DNA of 64,000 nt from Tichowtungia sp964398915. Its GTDB lineage: Bacteria > Verrucomicrobiota > Kiritimatiellia > Kiritimatiellales > Tichowtungiaceae. The notes beneath the pieces are model-generated. The model saw only the letters and a program-made list of their open reading frames with translations. It did not search any database and was not told the DNA's origin. The DNA lies in NCBI GenBank assembly GCA_964398915.1, contig CAYNOR010000008.1:43637-107636 (forward strand). The letters run 5' to 3'. Every line of letters starts with the position of its first letter. Within the stretch, counting starts at the first letter, position 1. Below, piece by piece: positions 1 through 8,792 of the stretch. Made by a program: the position numbers and the translations under genes.

Positions 1-267
1 AAACAGCTCGGCAAAGGTAAAGACCCCGGATGTATTGTGGCGGATGAATATTGCACGTTGCCGATCTGTTATCTCGGACTGCCGTTCACGCCGTGGGTTG
101 TGCTGAGCGGGTTTGTGCTCCACCGGCTTTTCGATATTACCAAGCCGCCGCCGATCCGGCAGTTACAGGATCTCAAGGGCGGCATCGGGATTGTGATTGA
201 TGATTTGGCCGCCGCACTGCTTGCGCTGGCGTGCAACCACCTGCTGTTCTATCTATTTTTTCAATGA
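1..267 (+). CDS. pgpA: Phosphatidylglycerophosphatase A, C-terminal part (5'-truncated by window edge)
   Basis: The open frame runs in from base 1, so the start lies outside the window. The visible 88 codons match the end of PgpA, the membrane phosphatase that dephosphorylates phosphatidylglycerophosphate to phosphatidylglycerol. A short DP..IVADE segment corresponds to the family's metal-binding acidic motif. It is followed by a hydrophobic helix, a FDITKPPPIRQL block, a GGIGIVIDD block, and a final membrane helix ending LLFYLFFQ. Family members usually have a DE pair and a DD pair exactly in these places. The remaining upstream part cannot be judged. Confidence 0.85.
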   Translation, partial: KQLGKGKDPGCIVADEYCTLPICYLGLPFTPWVVLSGFVLHRLFDITKPPPIRQLQDLKGGIGIVIDDLAAALLALACNHLLFYLFFQ

Positions 268-362
268 TTGGAAAAACAGGAATGGAATAGTGGAATGTTG
301 GATCAGTGGATGAATGGGGTCAGAGTGTTCCGGAATCAATAATCCAGTAATCCCTTATTCCA
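268..362. other. Intergenic with imperfect inverted repeat
   Basis: Between two convergent genes. A GGAATGGAATAGTGGAAT segment near the left side is mirrored by ATTCCATCATTCC at the right edge, giving a possible bidirectional terminator-like hairpin. No gene is seen. Confidence 0.35.
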
Positions 363-1409
363 TCATTCCATAATGTAATGGATCATGGCTTTTCCGATAT
401 CGGTGTTGTCGTGGATGCCGCTGAATAGAGAACTTCCCGGGCCGTACGCAAACAACGGAACCATGGCGGCCGTATGTTCTTTTTGGGTAAAGCCGGTTCC
501 GTCCACGGTTTTATTTTCGACTGATCCGCCGATCAAAGCGAATCCGCCGGTTTCATGGTCGGCGGTAATGATCACCAGCGTTTCACCGTTTTTCTCGGCA
601 AAATCAAGCCCGGCTCCGACGGCCGTGTCGAAATCAACGACTTCACTCACCGCATTGGTCCCGTCATTTTTATGGCAGGCCCAGTCAATCTGGGATCCTT
701 CGACCATCAGAAAGAATCCATCTTTATCCTGAGCGAGAATCTCAATGGCTTTTTGTGTCAGCTCCTTGAGAGAAACATTCCGCTCTGCCGCATAGGGCGG
801 GTGGAGCGGATAGAGCAGGGCGGCGGCTTTTTGCGGTATACCGATGTTTCGAAATTCTTCCGCAGTTTGTGCGACGGTCATTTTTCTTTGCAGCACCGGC
901 AGGCTGGGGTTGTTCGCCGCGGCGAAGTGGCTTAGTCCGCTGCCGAAAAGCACGTCGACATCGCTGGCGGCAATCTGTTCAGCGATTTCAGATTCCATTT
1001 TCCGGCCCGACACGTGCACGATGAATCCGGCCGGTGTGGCGTGGGTCAATGCGCAGACGACAGCAACGCCGGTGGCTTTGCCCTTTTCTTCCGCATACTC
1101 AATAATATTTTTCAGCCGTGTGCCGTCGGGCGCGATACCCAGCGCACCGTTGCGGGTTTTTACGCCGGTGGAAAGCGCCGTGGCGGCGGCGGCTGAATCG
1201 GTCACCAGAGAATTGTCCGACCAGGTCGTCGCCAATCCCGTTACCGGACAGCGCTCCATTTCGAGTTTCCCTTTGGCAACTTTACCAGCGGTCACTTGCG
1301 ACAGACCCATGCCGTCGCCGATGAATAGAATGATGTTTTTCGGAACGGGATTTTCCGCACAAACGGTGTACGCAAAAGCCGCGAGACAAGCCAGCAGGAG
1401 TTTTTTCAT
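363..1409 (-). CDS. Secreted alkaline phosphatase (PhoA superfamily)
   Basis: A 348-residue protein with an N-terminal signal peptide (MKKLLLACLAAFAYTVCA) and the alkaline phosphatase fold. Visible motifs are IILFIGDGMG (first metal site), VTDSAAAATAL carrying the phosphorylated serine, the distal metal-binding segment with D and H (QIDWACHKND), and TADHETGG near the C-terminus. It should hydrolyse phosphomonoesters in the periplasm, using zinc and magnesium. It is shorter than E. coli PhoA (about 450 residues) and closer in size to minimal bacterial PhoA relatives. It lies convergent to pgpA and divergent from mnmE, with 52 bases between the starts. There is no Pho box I can recognise. Confidence 0.88.
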   Translation of the reverse strand: MKKLLLACLAAFAYTVCAENPVPKNIILFIGDGMGLSQVTAGKVAKGKLEMERCPVTGLATTWSDNSLVTDSAAAATALSTGVKTRNGALGIAPDGTRLKNIIEYAEEKGKATGVAVVCALTHATPAGFIVHVSGRKMESEIAEQIAASDVDVLFGSGLSHFAAANNPSLPVLQRKMTVAQTAEEFRNIGIPQKAAALLYPLHPPYAAERNVSLKELTQKAIEILAQDKDGFFLMVEGSQIDWACHKNDGTNAVSEVVDFDTAVGAGLDFAEKNGETLVIITADHETGGFALIGGSVENKTVDGTGFTQKEHTAAMVPLFAYGPGSSLFSGIHDNTDIGKAMIHYIME

Positions 1410-1461
1410 AGGGCCGCGATTTTATCGCATTTTTAAAATTTGTCTGTTAGAAAAGAGCTAA

Positions 1462-2826
1462 ATGAGCACTACCGATACCATTGCTGCGATCGCCACGCCG
1501 TCCGGACAGGGCGGCGTCGGTATTGTCCGCGTTAGCGGTTCCAAGGTTTGGAAAATTGCCGACGCAATTTTCCACTCTTCGGAGCGACCGTCGCAGGCAA
1601 AGGGCGGAACGTTTCTGCACGGCAAGGTGATCGATGCCAACGGGGCTGAAATTGACGAGGCACTCTGCCTGATTTTCCGGGCGCCGAAAAGTTATACGGG
1701 CGAAGACACAATCGAGATTCAGGGACACGGCGGACCCGTTGTCCTAAAAAAAATCCTACGCCGCTGTCTCGAAGCCGGCGCGCGGATGGCTGAGCCGGGC
1801 GAATTCACCAAACGTGCTTTTCTCAATGGCAAGATGGATCTTGTGCAGGCCGAGGCCGTAGCCGATCTCATTCATGCGCAAAGCGACCGCGCCGTCCAAG
1901 CTGCACTCGAACAGCTCGAAGGGGGGCTCAGTAAAAAGTTTACCGCGCTGTATGACGGACTCATGGAAACCGCCGCCGATATTGAAACCACGCTCGACTT
2001 TGTTGAAGACGAACTGCCGGAAGATGTGTTTCCAACCCTTGGGAAAAAACTGGATGAGAGTTTTCTGGCGCTGGAAACGCTGCTGGTTACATGGGACGAA
2101 GGACGGCTTTTGCGCGAAGGAGCACGCGTGGTGGTCATGGGTCGTCCCAACGCTGGCAAATCTACACTTTTTAATATGTTGCTCGGACACGACCGTGCGA
2201 TCGTCACCGAGCTGCCGGGCACCACGCGTGATGTGCTCGAAGAGACACTGGTTCTCGACGGCATTCCGCTGCGGATACTCGATACGGCCGGACTGCGCGA
2301 AACGGACTGCCTGATTGAGCAGGAAGGCATTCGTCGTGCCCGCGTCCATTCCGCCGCCGCCGATATCGCCATCTATCTGATTGACTCGTCGCAGCCGTGT
2401 TCGGACGAAGACGCAGAGTATCTCGCCAAACTTAATCCGCAGCGGACCATCGTTGTTCTGAATAAAATGGATAAAAAAGTTTCAGGCTTCAGGCTTCAGG
2501 CTTCAGGTTTCCAGCCCTTGGAAACTTCTCTGATTAACGGCGCTGGAATTTCTGAGCTCAAAGCCGCCATTTCAGAAAAGCTTGGCGGCATTTCGCACGC
2601 GCCGGCCCATGCGGTGATTTCCGAACGCCACCGCGATTTGCTCGAAACCGCCCGCGTTGAGTTAGAGCAGGCCCGTGATCGGCTGGCCGACGGCGGGGAG
2701 CAGGCCGCCGCTCCGGCGACGGAACATTTGCGGGCCGCGCTGGAAGCGCTCGGGCAGGTTACGGGCCGTGTTTACCATAACGAACTGCTCGACAACATTT
2801 TCTCCCGCTTCTGCATCGGGAAATAA
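1462..2826 (+). CDS. mnmE: tRNA-modification GTPase MnmE
   Basis: MnmE works with MnmG to place the carboxymethylaminomethyl group on wobble uridine 34 of certain tRNAs. The 454-residue length is normal. The N-terminal tetrahydrofolate-binding domain covers about residues 4-120. The G domain shows GRPNAGKST near 227-235, TTRD near 254, DTAG at 274 and NKMD at 334, and the protein ends in the CIGK tetrapeptide (the cysteine is catalytic in the family). Odd feature: straight after NKMD the coding sequence contains four in-frame copies of a TTCAGG(C) heptamer (2481-2507) followed by a TTTCCAG...TTGGAAAC palindrome. This suggests repeat insertion into a tolerant loop. Start ATG chosen from homologous N-terminus. 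Confidence 0.95.
   Translation: MSTTDTIAAIATPSGQGGVGIVRVSGSKVWKIADAIFHSSERPSQAKGGTFLHGKVIDANGAEIDEALCLIFRAPKSYTGEDTIEIQGHGGPVVLKKILRRCLEAGARMAEPGEFTKRAFLNGKMDLVQAEAVADLIHAQSDRAVQAALEQLEGGLSKKFTALYDGLMETAADIETTLDFVEDELPEDVFPTLGKKLDESFLALETLLVTWDEGRLLREGARVVVMGRPNAGKSTLFNMLLGHDRAIVTELPGTTRDVLEETLVLDGIPLRILDTAGLRETDCLIEQEGIRRARVHSAAADIAIYLIDSSQPCSDEDAEYLAKLNPQRTIVVLNKMDKKVSGFRLQASGFQPLETSLINGAGISELKAAISEKLGGISHAPAHAVISERHRDLLETARVELEQARDRLADGGEQAAAPATEHLRAALEALGQVTGRVYHNELLDNIFSRFCIGK
2481..2507 (+). repeat. Tandem TTCAGGC heptamer inside mnmE
   Basis: Three perfect TTCAGGC units plus a fourth TTCAGG lie directly after the codons for the G4 motif NKMD. They keep the frame and encode a SGFRLQASGF-like loop. 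The next bases (2508-2525) are a TTTCCAG-CCC-TTGGAAAC palindrome of the type dispersed through this window. Confidence 0.8.
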
Positions 2827-2828
2827 CA

Positions 2829-2845
2829 TTGGCTTTCAAAGCCAA
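2829..2845. repeat. REP-like palindrome upstream of RAYT
   Basis: TTGGCTTTCAAAGCCAA is a perfect palindrome just after the mnmE stop and before the transposase start. It resembles the palindromes after the transposase (3329-3412). Confidence 0.7.
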
Positions 2846-2853
2846 AATCAAAC

Positions 2854-3321
2854 ATGGAAAAAGAACGAAAATTTAAAAATGATCCACCTCGGCTGGATCG
2901 GATTTTTCAAACTTACGATCCTCCGCTCTATTTTGTCACATTCAACACACTTCACCGGAAGCCGTTGCTGGCCTGCAACGAGGTTTTTGCCGCTTTCACG
3001 GCGTATGCCGAGAAAAATGCAATACAGGGACGAGCCGTTGGACGTTTTGTAATTATGCCAGATCACATTCATTTGTTTGTACGGATTGGTAAGGACTCTA
3101 AGCTGAATGATTTTATACGTTTGCTGAAGCAGGTTCTGACAAAGGAGCTTGGCGTGAAAGATGTGTGGCAACCGAGATTCTTTGACCATTTGTTGCGGCA
3201 CTCTGAAAGTTATTTTGAAAAGTGGAATTATGTGCGTGAAAACCCTGTTCGGGCCGGGTTGGTTGAGCGGGTTGAAGAGTGGTTGTGGCAGGGCGAGATT
3301 GTGCGAATTGACGGGGTTTAG
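2854..3321 (+). CDS. REP-associated tyrosine transposase (RAYT, Y1/HUH family)
   Basis: A 155-residue single-strand DNA transposase of the IS200-like Y1 superfamily. The HUH metal-binding motif is HIH at residues 71-73. The probable nucleophile is Y126, in the WNYVRENPVRAGLV block that is typical of RAYTs. The family nicks and mobilises REP palindromes at their stem bases. The gene is bracketed by such palindromes (2829-2845 and 3329-3412), which supports a RAYT-REP pair rather than a free IS. It is intact, so it may still be active. It sits between mnmE and an SDR gene with no operon relation. Confidence 0.88.
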   Translation: MEKERKFKNDPPRLDRIFQTYDPPLYFVTFNTLHRKPLLACNEVFAAFTAYAEKNAIQGRAVGRFVIMPDHIHLFVRIGKDSKLNDFIRLLKQVLTKELGVKDVWQPRFFDHLLRHSESYFEKWNYVRENPVRAGLVERVEEWLWQGEIVRIDGV

Positions 3322-3328
3322 CAGAGAA

Positions 3329-3412
3329 TTGGCTCTGAGAGCCAACGCTACATTGAGCGCAATGTAGAGTCGGTTCTATGAACCGAAATGTAACGTCGGC
3401 TCTATGAGCCGA
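3329..3412. repeat. Cluster of REP palindromes after RAYT
   Basis: Four palindromes in 84 bases: TTGGCTCTGAGAGCCAA (3329-3345), CTACATT...AATGTAG (3348-3367), TCGGTTCTATGAACCGA (3370-3386) and TCGGCTCTATGAGCCGA (3396-3412). They share arms with the palindrome upstream of the transposase. They lie immediately 5' of the SDR gene and may affect its transcript. Confidence 0.8.
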
Positions 3413-3426
3413 TCAGAGGAGTCGAG

Positions 3427-4122
3427 ATGAAAACCATTCTAATTACCGGCGGAGCGCACGGCATCGGGCGCGGGTGCGTGGAGCATTTTCTAAAATCCGG
3501 CTGGAATGTGACCGCGGTGGATATTCAACCGATGGAATCCGGCGAACGGCTGGAAGCTGTTTCCGGCGACACGTCGCTTGAAGCCACTGCGCAGCGGGCC
3601 GTAGAAAAAACGATAGAACGGTTCGGACGTCTCGATGCGCTGATTAATAATGCGGGTGTTTCAGCTTTAGGAAAATTCAGTGTCGCCGATCTGCCGCTCG
3701 AAGAATGGAACCGTGTGATCGGTGTGAATTTGACGGGCTGTTTTCTGATGGCCAAATATACCGCGCCGTTTCTGCGCAAAGCAAAAGGCGCGATCGTGAA
3801 TATCGCCTCGACCCGCGCGATGATGTCGGAGTCGGACAGTGAAGCTTACGCGGCCTCGAAGGGCGGGGTCGTGGCGCTGACGCATGCACTGGCCGTCAGT
3901 CTCGGACCCGATGTGCGTGTCAATTGCATTAGTCCCGGCTGGATCGAAACGCGCAAAGGCGCCAAACATAGCGACGCCGACCGCGCACAACATCCGGCAG
4001 GTCGCGTCGGAACTCCTCAGGATATTGCGGAACTGGCGGCTTACCTGATTTCCGCTGGCTTCGTCACCGGACAAAACGTTGTTGTCGACGGGGGTATGAC
4101 GAAGAAAATGATTTATGTTTAG
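3427..4122 (+). CDS. Short-chain dehydrogenase/reductase
   Basis: A classical SDR of 231 residues using NAD(P). It has the cofactor glycine motif TGGAHGIG at residues 7-14, NNAG near 75-78, a catalytic serine in the IAST segment, and the YxxxK pair Y141/K145. The C-terminal GGMTKK segment matches the end of the Rossmann fold. An acidic D at the end of beta-2 (AVDIQ) suggests NAD preference. The substrate cannot be told from sequence. A ribosome site (AGAGGAG) precedes the ATG. The gene converges on dinB with only four bases between the stop codons. Confidence 0.88.
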   Translation: MKTILITGGAHGIGRGCVEHFLKSGWNVTAVDIQPMESGERLEAVSGDTSLEATAQRAVEKTIERFGRLDALINNAGVSALGKFSVADLPLEEWNRVIGVNLTGCFLMAKYTAPFLRKAKGAIVNIASTRAMMSESDSEAYAASKGGVVALTHALAVSLGPDVRVNCISPGWIETRKGAKHSDADRAQHPAGRVGTPQDIAELAAYLISAGFVTGQNVVVDGGMTKKMIYV

Positions 4123-4126
4123 TTCG

Positions 4127-5341
4127 TTATTTTCCGCCGTCCGGCGGATTCTCATCAATCGTTGACGCCCGCCGGATGCTGGCACTGCCGAATTTCGCCC
4201 GGATGCGGTCGACCGCGCGGCTGAGCTGTTCGCGTTTGCCGGACATTTTCTTTTCCGAGGTCTGGAAAAGATCGAGCTGCGGAGCGTCGGCGCTGCGACG
4301 CAGTCCGCTGACGCCGAATCCGATAAGCCGCACCGCGCTGTGCATACGTTCTTTCCGGAGCAGTTCCAGCGCGGTTTCGCGCAGGGTGATGTCGTCGCAG
4401 CACGGCGGATCAAGTTTCCGCTGACGGGTGATGGTTGAAAAATCGGTCCAGCGGAGTTTGATCTGCGCGGTGGTTGCGTAGAAGCCCGCTTGGCGCAGGC
4501 GTGTGCCGACTTTATCGGCCAGATCGAGCAGGGCGGATTCAATCGCCGCCGCATCGCGCTGATCTTCATCGAACGTTATTTCGTTGGAGATGCTTTTTTC
4601 TTCGCTTCCGGTCGTGAGTTCGCGCTCATCGAAGCCGAAGGCGAGGCGGCGGAAGCTGGCGGCGGTATTTTCGCCGACCCACACAGCGAGTCTGGCCGGA
4701 TCGACGGTTTGCAGGTCGCCGATGGTACGGATCTTGTGCGCTTCGAGAATCTCCTGCGTTTTTCTGCCCGCGCCCCACATCCGCTTGACCGGCAGCGGCG
4801 CCAGAAAGGCGTGAATAAGTTTTTCCGCTGACGGGACGATGGTGAGTCCGTCGGGTTTGTTGAGATCGCTGGCGATTTTGGCGAGGAACATATTGGGCGC
4901 GACGCCGACGGAACAGGTCAGGCCGGTTTCCTCTTTTACGGCGGTTTTGATTTTGCGGGCGATTTCGGGGCCGTCGCCGAATAGGTAGCGTGCGCCGGTG
5001 ACGTCGAGAAACGCTTCATCGCAGGAAAGCGGTTCAACCAGCGGAGTGAAGCGGCGGAAGATTCCCATGATTTGTTCAGAAACAGCATGGTAGCGCTTCA
5101 TGTTCGGCGGCAGGAAGACTGCGTGCGGGCACAGCTTGAAGGCGGTACGCGACGGCATGGCCGAGTGAATGCCGAATTTACGCGCTTCATAGGAGCAGGT
5201 GGAGACCACGCCGCGCTTGTCGGGCGGCGAGCCGATCACTACCGGCAGACCTTTCAGCTCCGGATGATCATGCACCTCGACCGCCGCAAAAAAAGCGTCC
5301 ATGTCGATGTGAAGTATGGTTTTCTGTGAAGTTCCAGACAT
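4127..5341 (-). CDS. dinB: DNA polymerase IV (Y-family translesion polymerase)
   Basis: A 404-residue Y-family polymerase that extends across damaged or mismatched templates. The catalytic acidic residues are visible in HIDMDAFFAAVE near residues 11-22 and in SCDEAFLDVT near residue 105. The helix-hairpin-helix segment (IRTIGDLQTVDPARL) and little-finger domain follow. The C-terminal tail after the little finger is longer than in E. coli, and I see no clear clamp-binding motif at the extreme end. No LexA box was identified upstream. glnS lies upstream on the same strand with a 145-base gap. Confidence 0.93.
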   Translation of the reverse strand: MSGTSQKTILHIDMDAFFAAVEVHDHPELKGLPVVIGSPPDKRGVVSTCSYEARKFGIHSAMPSRTAFKLCPHAVFLPPNMKRYHAVSEQIMGIFRRFTPLVEPLSCDEAFLDVTGARYLFGDGPEIARKIKTAVKEETGLTCSVGVAPNMFLAKIASDLNKPDGLTIVPSAEKLIHAFLAPLPVKRMWGAGRKTQEILEAHKIRTIGDLQTVDPARLAVWVGENTAASFRRLAFGFDERELTTGSEEKSISNEITFDEDQRDAAAIESALLDLADKVGTRLRQAGFYATTAQIKLRWTDFSTITRQRKLDPPCCDDITLRETALELLRKERMHSAVRLIGFGVSGLRRSADAPQLDLFQTSEKKMSGKREQLSRAVDRIRAKFGSASIRRASTIDENPPDGGK

Positions 5342-5486
5342 TGGAAAAATTCTGCCATGGTTTCCAAAGGTTGGGAATCTGGTTCTGTGCTCTTTGAGAA
5401 TTGGCGCAGTAACGTTGCTGGTATTAACGCAGTGAGGGCCCCGCGTCTACATTGAAGATTCTGACTCCCGACTTCTGACCTCTGGC
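5342..5486. other. Intergenic with TTTCCAA-type palindrome
   Basis: Between glnS and dinB, both on the minus strand. It contains TTTCCAAAGGTTGGGAA (5361-5377), one of the dispersed palindromes. A GACTCCCGACTTCTGACCTC run near 5464 looks like low-complexity repeat debris. No gene is seen. Confidence 0.5.
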
Positions 5487-7139
<1,653 letters not shown>

Positions 7140-7311
7140 AGAAATTCCTTAAAGTAAGGCCTTTTTCTGCCTGATTTCAGGGTAAATGGCAACACTTTGC
7201 GCCGAATATCGGACAGAACAACCCGTTTTTAAAGTTGACTAGCGAGCCGTTATTTCATTAAAACCTAGGAATCTGATAATAATTTGTCGATTTAAGCTGG
7301 GAGAATAAAAT
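7140..7311. promoter_or_regulatory. Divergent glnS / Rrf2-cysK control region
   Basis: An AT-rich 172-base gap between divergent genes. A TTGACT hexamer near 7233 followed by AT-rich sequence is the best -35 candidate for the rightward operon. GGGAGAATAAAAT immediately before the ATG at 7312 supplies the ribosome site. No clear Rrf2 operator could be assigned by eye. Confidence 0.4.
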
Positions 7312-7755
7312 ATGAAGATGTCAACTAAGGGTCGGTACGCCGTTCGTATTCTGTTGAGCATTGCCCGTTATCAAAAAAACGGACCGGTTTCCAAGAAGGT
7401 TATCGCGGAAGAGGAATTGATCTCTGCGGACTACATTGAGCAGATTATTGTCCCGCTTAAAAATGACGGGCTTGTTGTGGGTTTGCGCGGGGTCAAAGGA
7501 GGCTTCCGCCTAGCTAAAGATCCTGCAAAGATCACCATTTATGACATTCTTCGCGCTTCCGAAGGCGAAATGGCACTGGTTGACTGTGAGCGTAATGACT
7601 GCAAAGGCCGCGACAAAAACATTTGTGTAACCCGTCCGGTTTGGGAAGGTGCTTCCAAAGTACTTGAGGCTTATTTCTCAAAAATAACGCTTAAGGATTT
7701 GCTCAATAAAGTGGCTGATCTCGAAAAATCCGGGGTTTCCAGCTACACCATTTAA
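7312..7755 (+). CDS. Rrf2-family transcriptional regulator (IscR/CymR-like)
   Basis: A 147-residue winged-helix regulator. The N-terminal KGRYAVRILLSIA helix, the recognition region and the wing RGVKGGFRLAKDP are diagnostic of Rrf2. Three cysteines (C92, C97, C105) in the DCERNDCKGRDKNIC segment match the Fe-S cluster ligands of IscR-type members, so it may sense Fe-S or redox state. Alternatively it acts like CymR, which senses cysteine supply with CysK. The linkage to cysK with only 18 bases between the stop and the next ATG favours control of cysteine synthesis. Confidence 0.88.
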   Translation: MKMSTKGRYAVRILLSIARYQKNGPVSKKVIAEEELISADYIEQIIVPLKNDGLVVGLRGVKGGFRLAKDPAKITIYDILRASEGEMALVDCERNDCKGRDKNICVTRPVWEGASKVLEAYFSKITLKDLLNKVADLEKSGVSSYTI

Positions 7756-7773
7756 TTTGTGAGGGATTCTCCA

Positions 7774-8700
7774 ATGAAAATTTATGACAACGTAACGCAG
7801 ACTATTGGCGGTACTCCGCTTGTACGGCTGAATCGCCTTACTGCCGGCCTCAAAGCCACTGTTGCCGTTAAAATGGAATCTCGCAATCCGCTTGGCAGCG
7901 TTAAAGATCGCATCGGAATTGCTATGATTGAGGCCGCTGAAAAAAGCGGAGAGCTTGCGCCCGGGGCAACTATTGTTGAACCGACCAGCGGCAATACCGG
8001 CATTGCACTCGCTTTTTCCGCCGCCGCCAAAGGATATAAGCTGATTCTTACTATGCCCGAAACCATGAGTATTGAGCGGCGGAAACTGCTGGCCGCACTG
8101 GGGGCAGAGCTGATTTTGACGCCCGGTAACGAGGGGATGCCGGGTGCTATCAAAAGGGCGGAAGAACTGGTCGGAAAACTGCCTAACGCCTATATGCCGC
8201 AGCAATTCGATAACGCCGCCAATCCGGAAATTCACCGCCAGACCACAGCGATTGAAATTTGGAATGACACGGACGGTAAGGTGGACTTTTTTGTTGCGGG
8301 GGTCGGCACCGGAGGAACGTTGACCGGCGTCGGCGGTGTGCTGAAAAAGAAAAAGCCCGGCGTAAAAGTTGTCGCGGTCGAGCCGGCCGATTCACCAGTG
8401 CTGTCCGGCGGTAAGCCGGGGCCGCACAAAATTCAAGGAATCGGCGCAGGATTTATTCCGACGAATCTGGACGTCAAACTGATCGATGAGACCCTACAGA
8501 TTGCCGCCGCCGATGCAGGAATCACTGCACGCCGTTTAGCTAAAGAAGAGGGAATTCTGTGCGGAATTTCAGCTGGCGGAAACGTTTGGGCTGCGATTCA
8601 GCTGGCCAAACGTCCGGAAAATGAAGGCAAGCTCATCGTCACGGTCATTTGTGACAGCGGCGAGCGCTATCTCTCAACCTGGCTTTTTGACGAAAACTGA
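7774..8700 (+). CDS. cysK: Cysteine synthase A (O-acetylserine sulfhydrylase)
   Basis: A PLP enzyme of 308 residues that joins O-acetylserine and sulfide to make cysteine. The PLP lysine is K44 in NPLGSVKDR, the phosphate/substrate loop TSGNTG is at 71-76, and the GTGGT phosphate clamp is near residue 175. I start it at the ATG at 7774, which has GAGGG eight bases upstream; an in-frame GTG at 7759 is less likely. It forms an operon with the Rrf2 regulator. A gene for serine acetyltransferase is not in the window. Confidence 0.93.
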   Translation: MKIYDNVTQTIGGTPLVRLNRLTAGLKATVAVKMESRNPLGSVKDRIGIAMIEAAEKSGELAPGATIVEPTSGNTGIALAFSAAAKGYKLILTMPETMSIERRKLLAALGAELILTPGNEGMPGAIKRAEELVGKLPNAYMPQQFDNAANPEIHRQTTAIEIWNDTDGKVDFFVAGVGTGGTLTGVGGVLKKKKPGVKVVAVEPADSPVLSGGKPGPHKIQGIGAGFIPTNLDVKLIDETLQIAAADAGITARRLAKEEGILCGISAGGNVWAAIQLAKRPENEGKLIVTVICDSGERYLSTWLFDEN

Positions 8701-8792
8701 TCGGTATTTGTCGTCCCGCTGGCCGTAAACAGATTGATCAGTACGGGTTAAATTAGTTTTTAAACCCGGGCATTTATGCTAGCGTTCCGACC

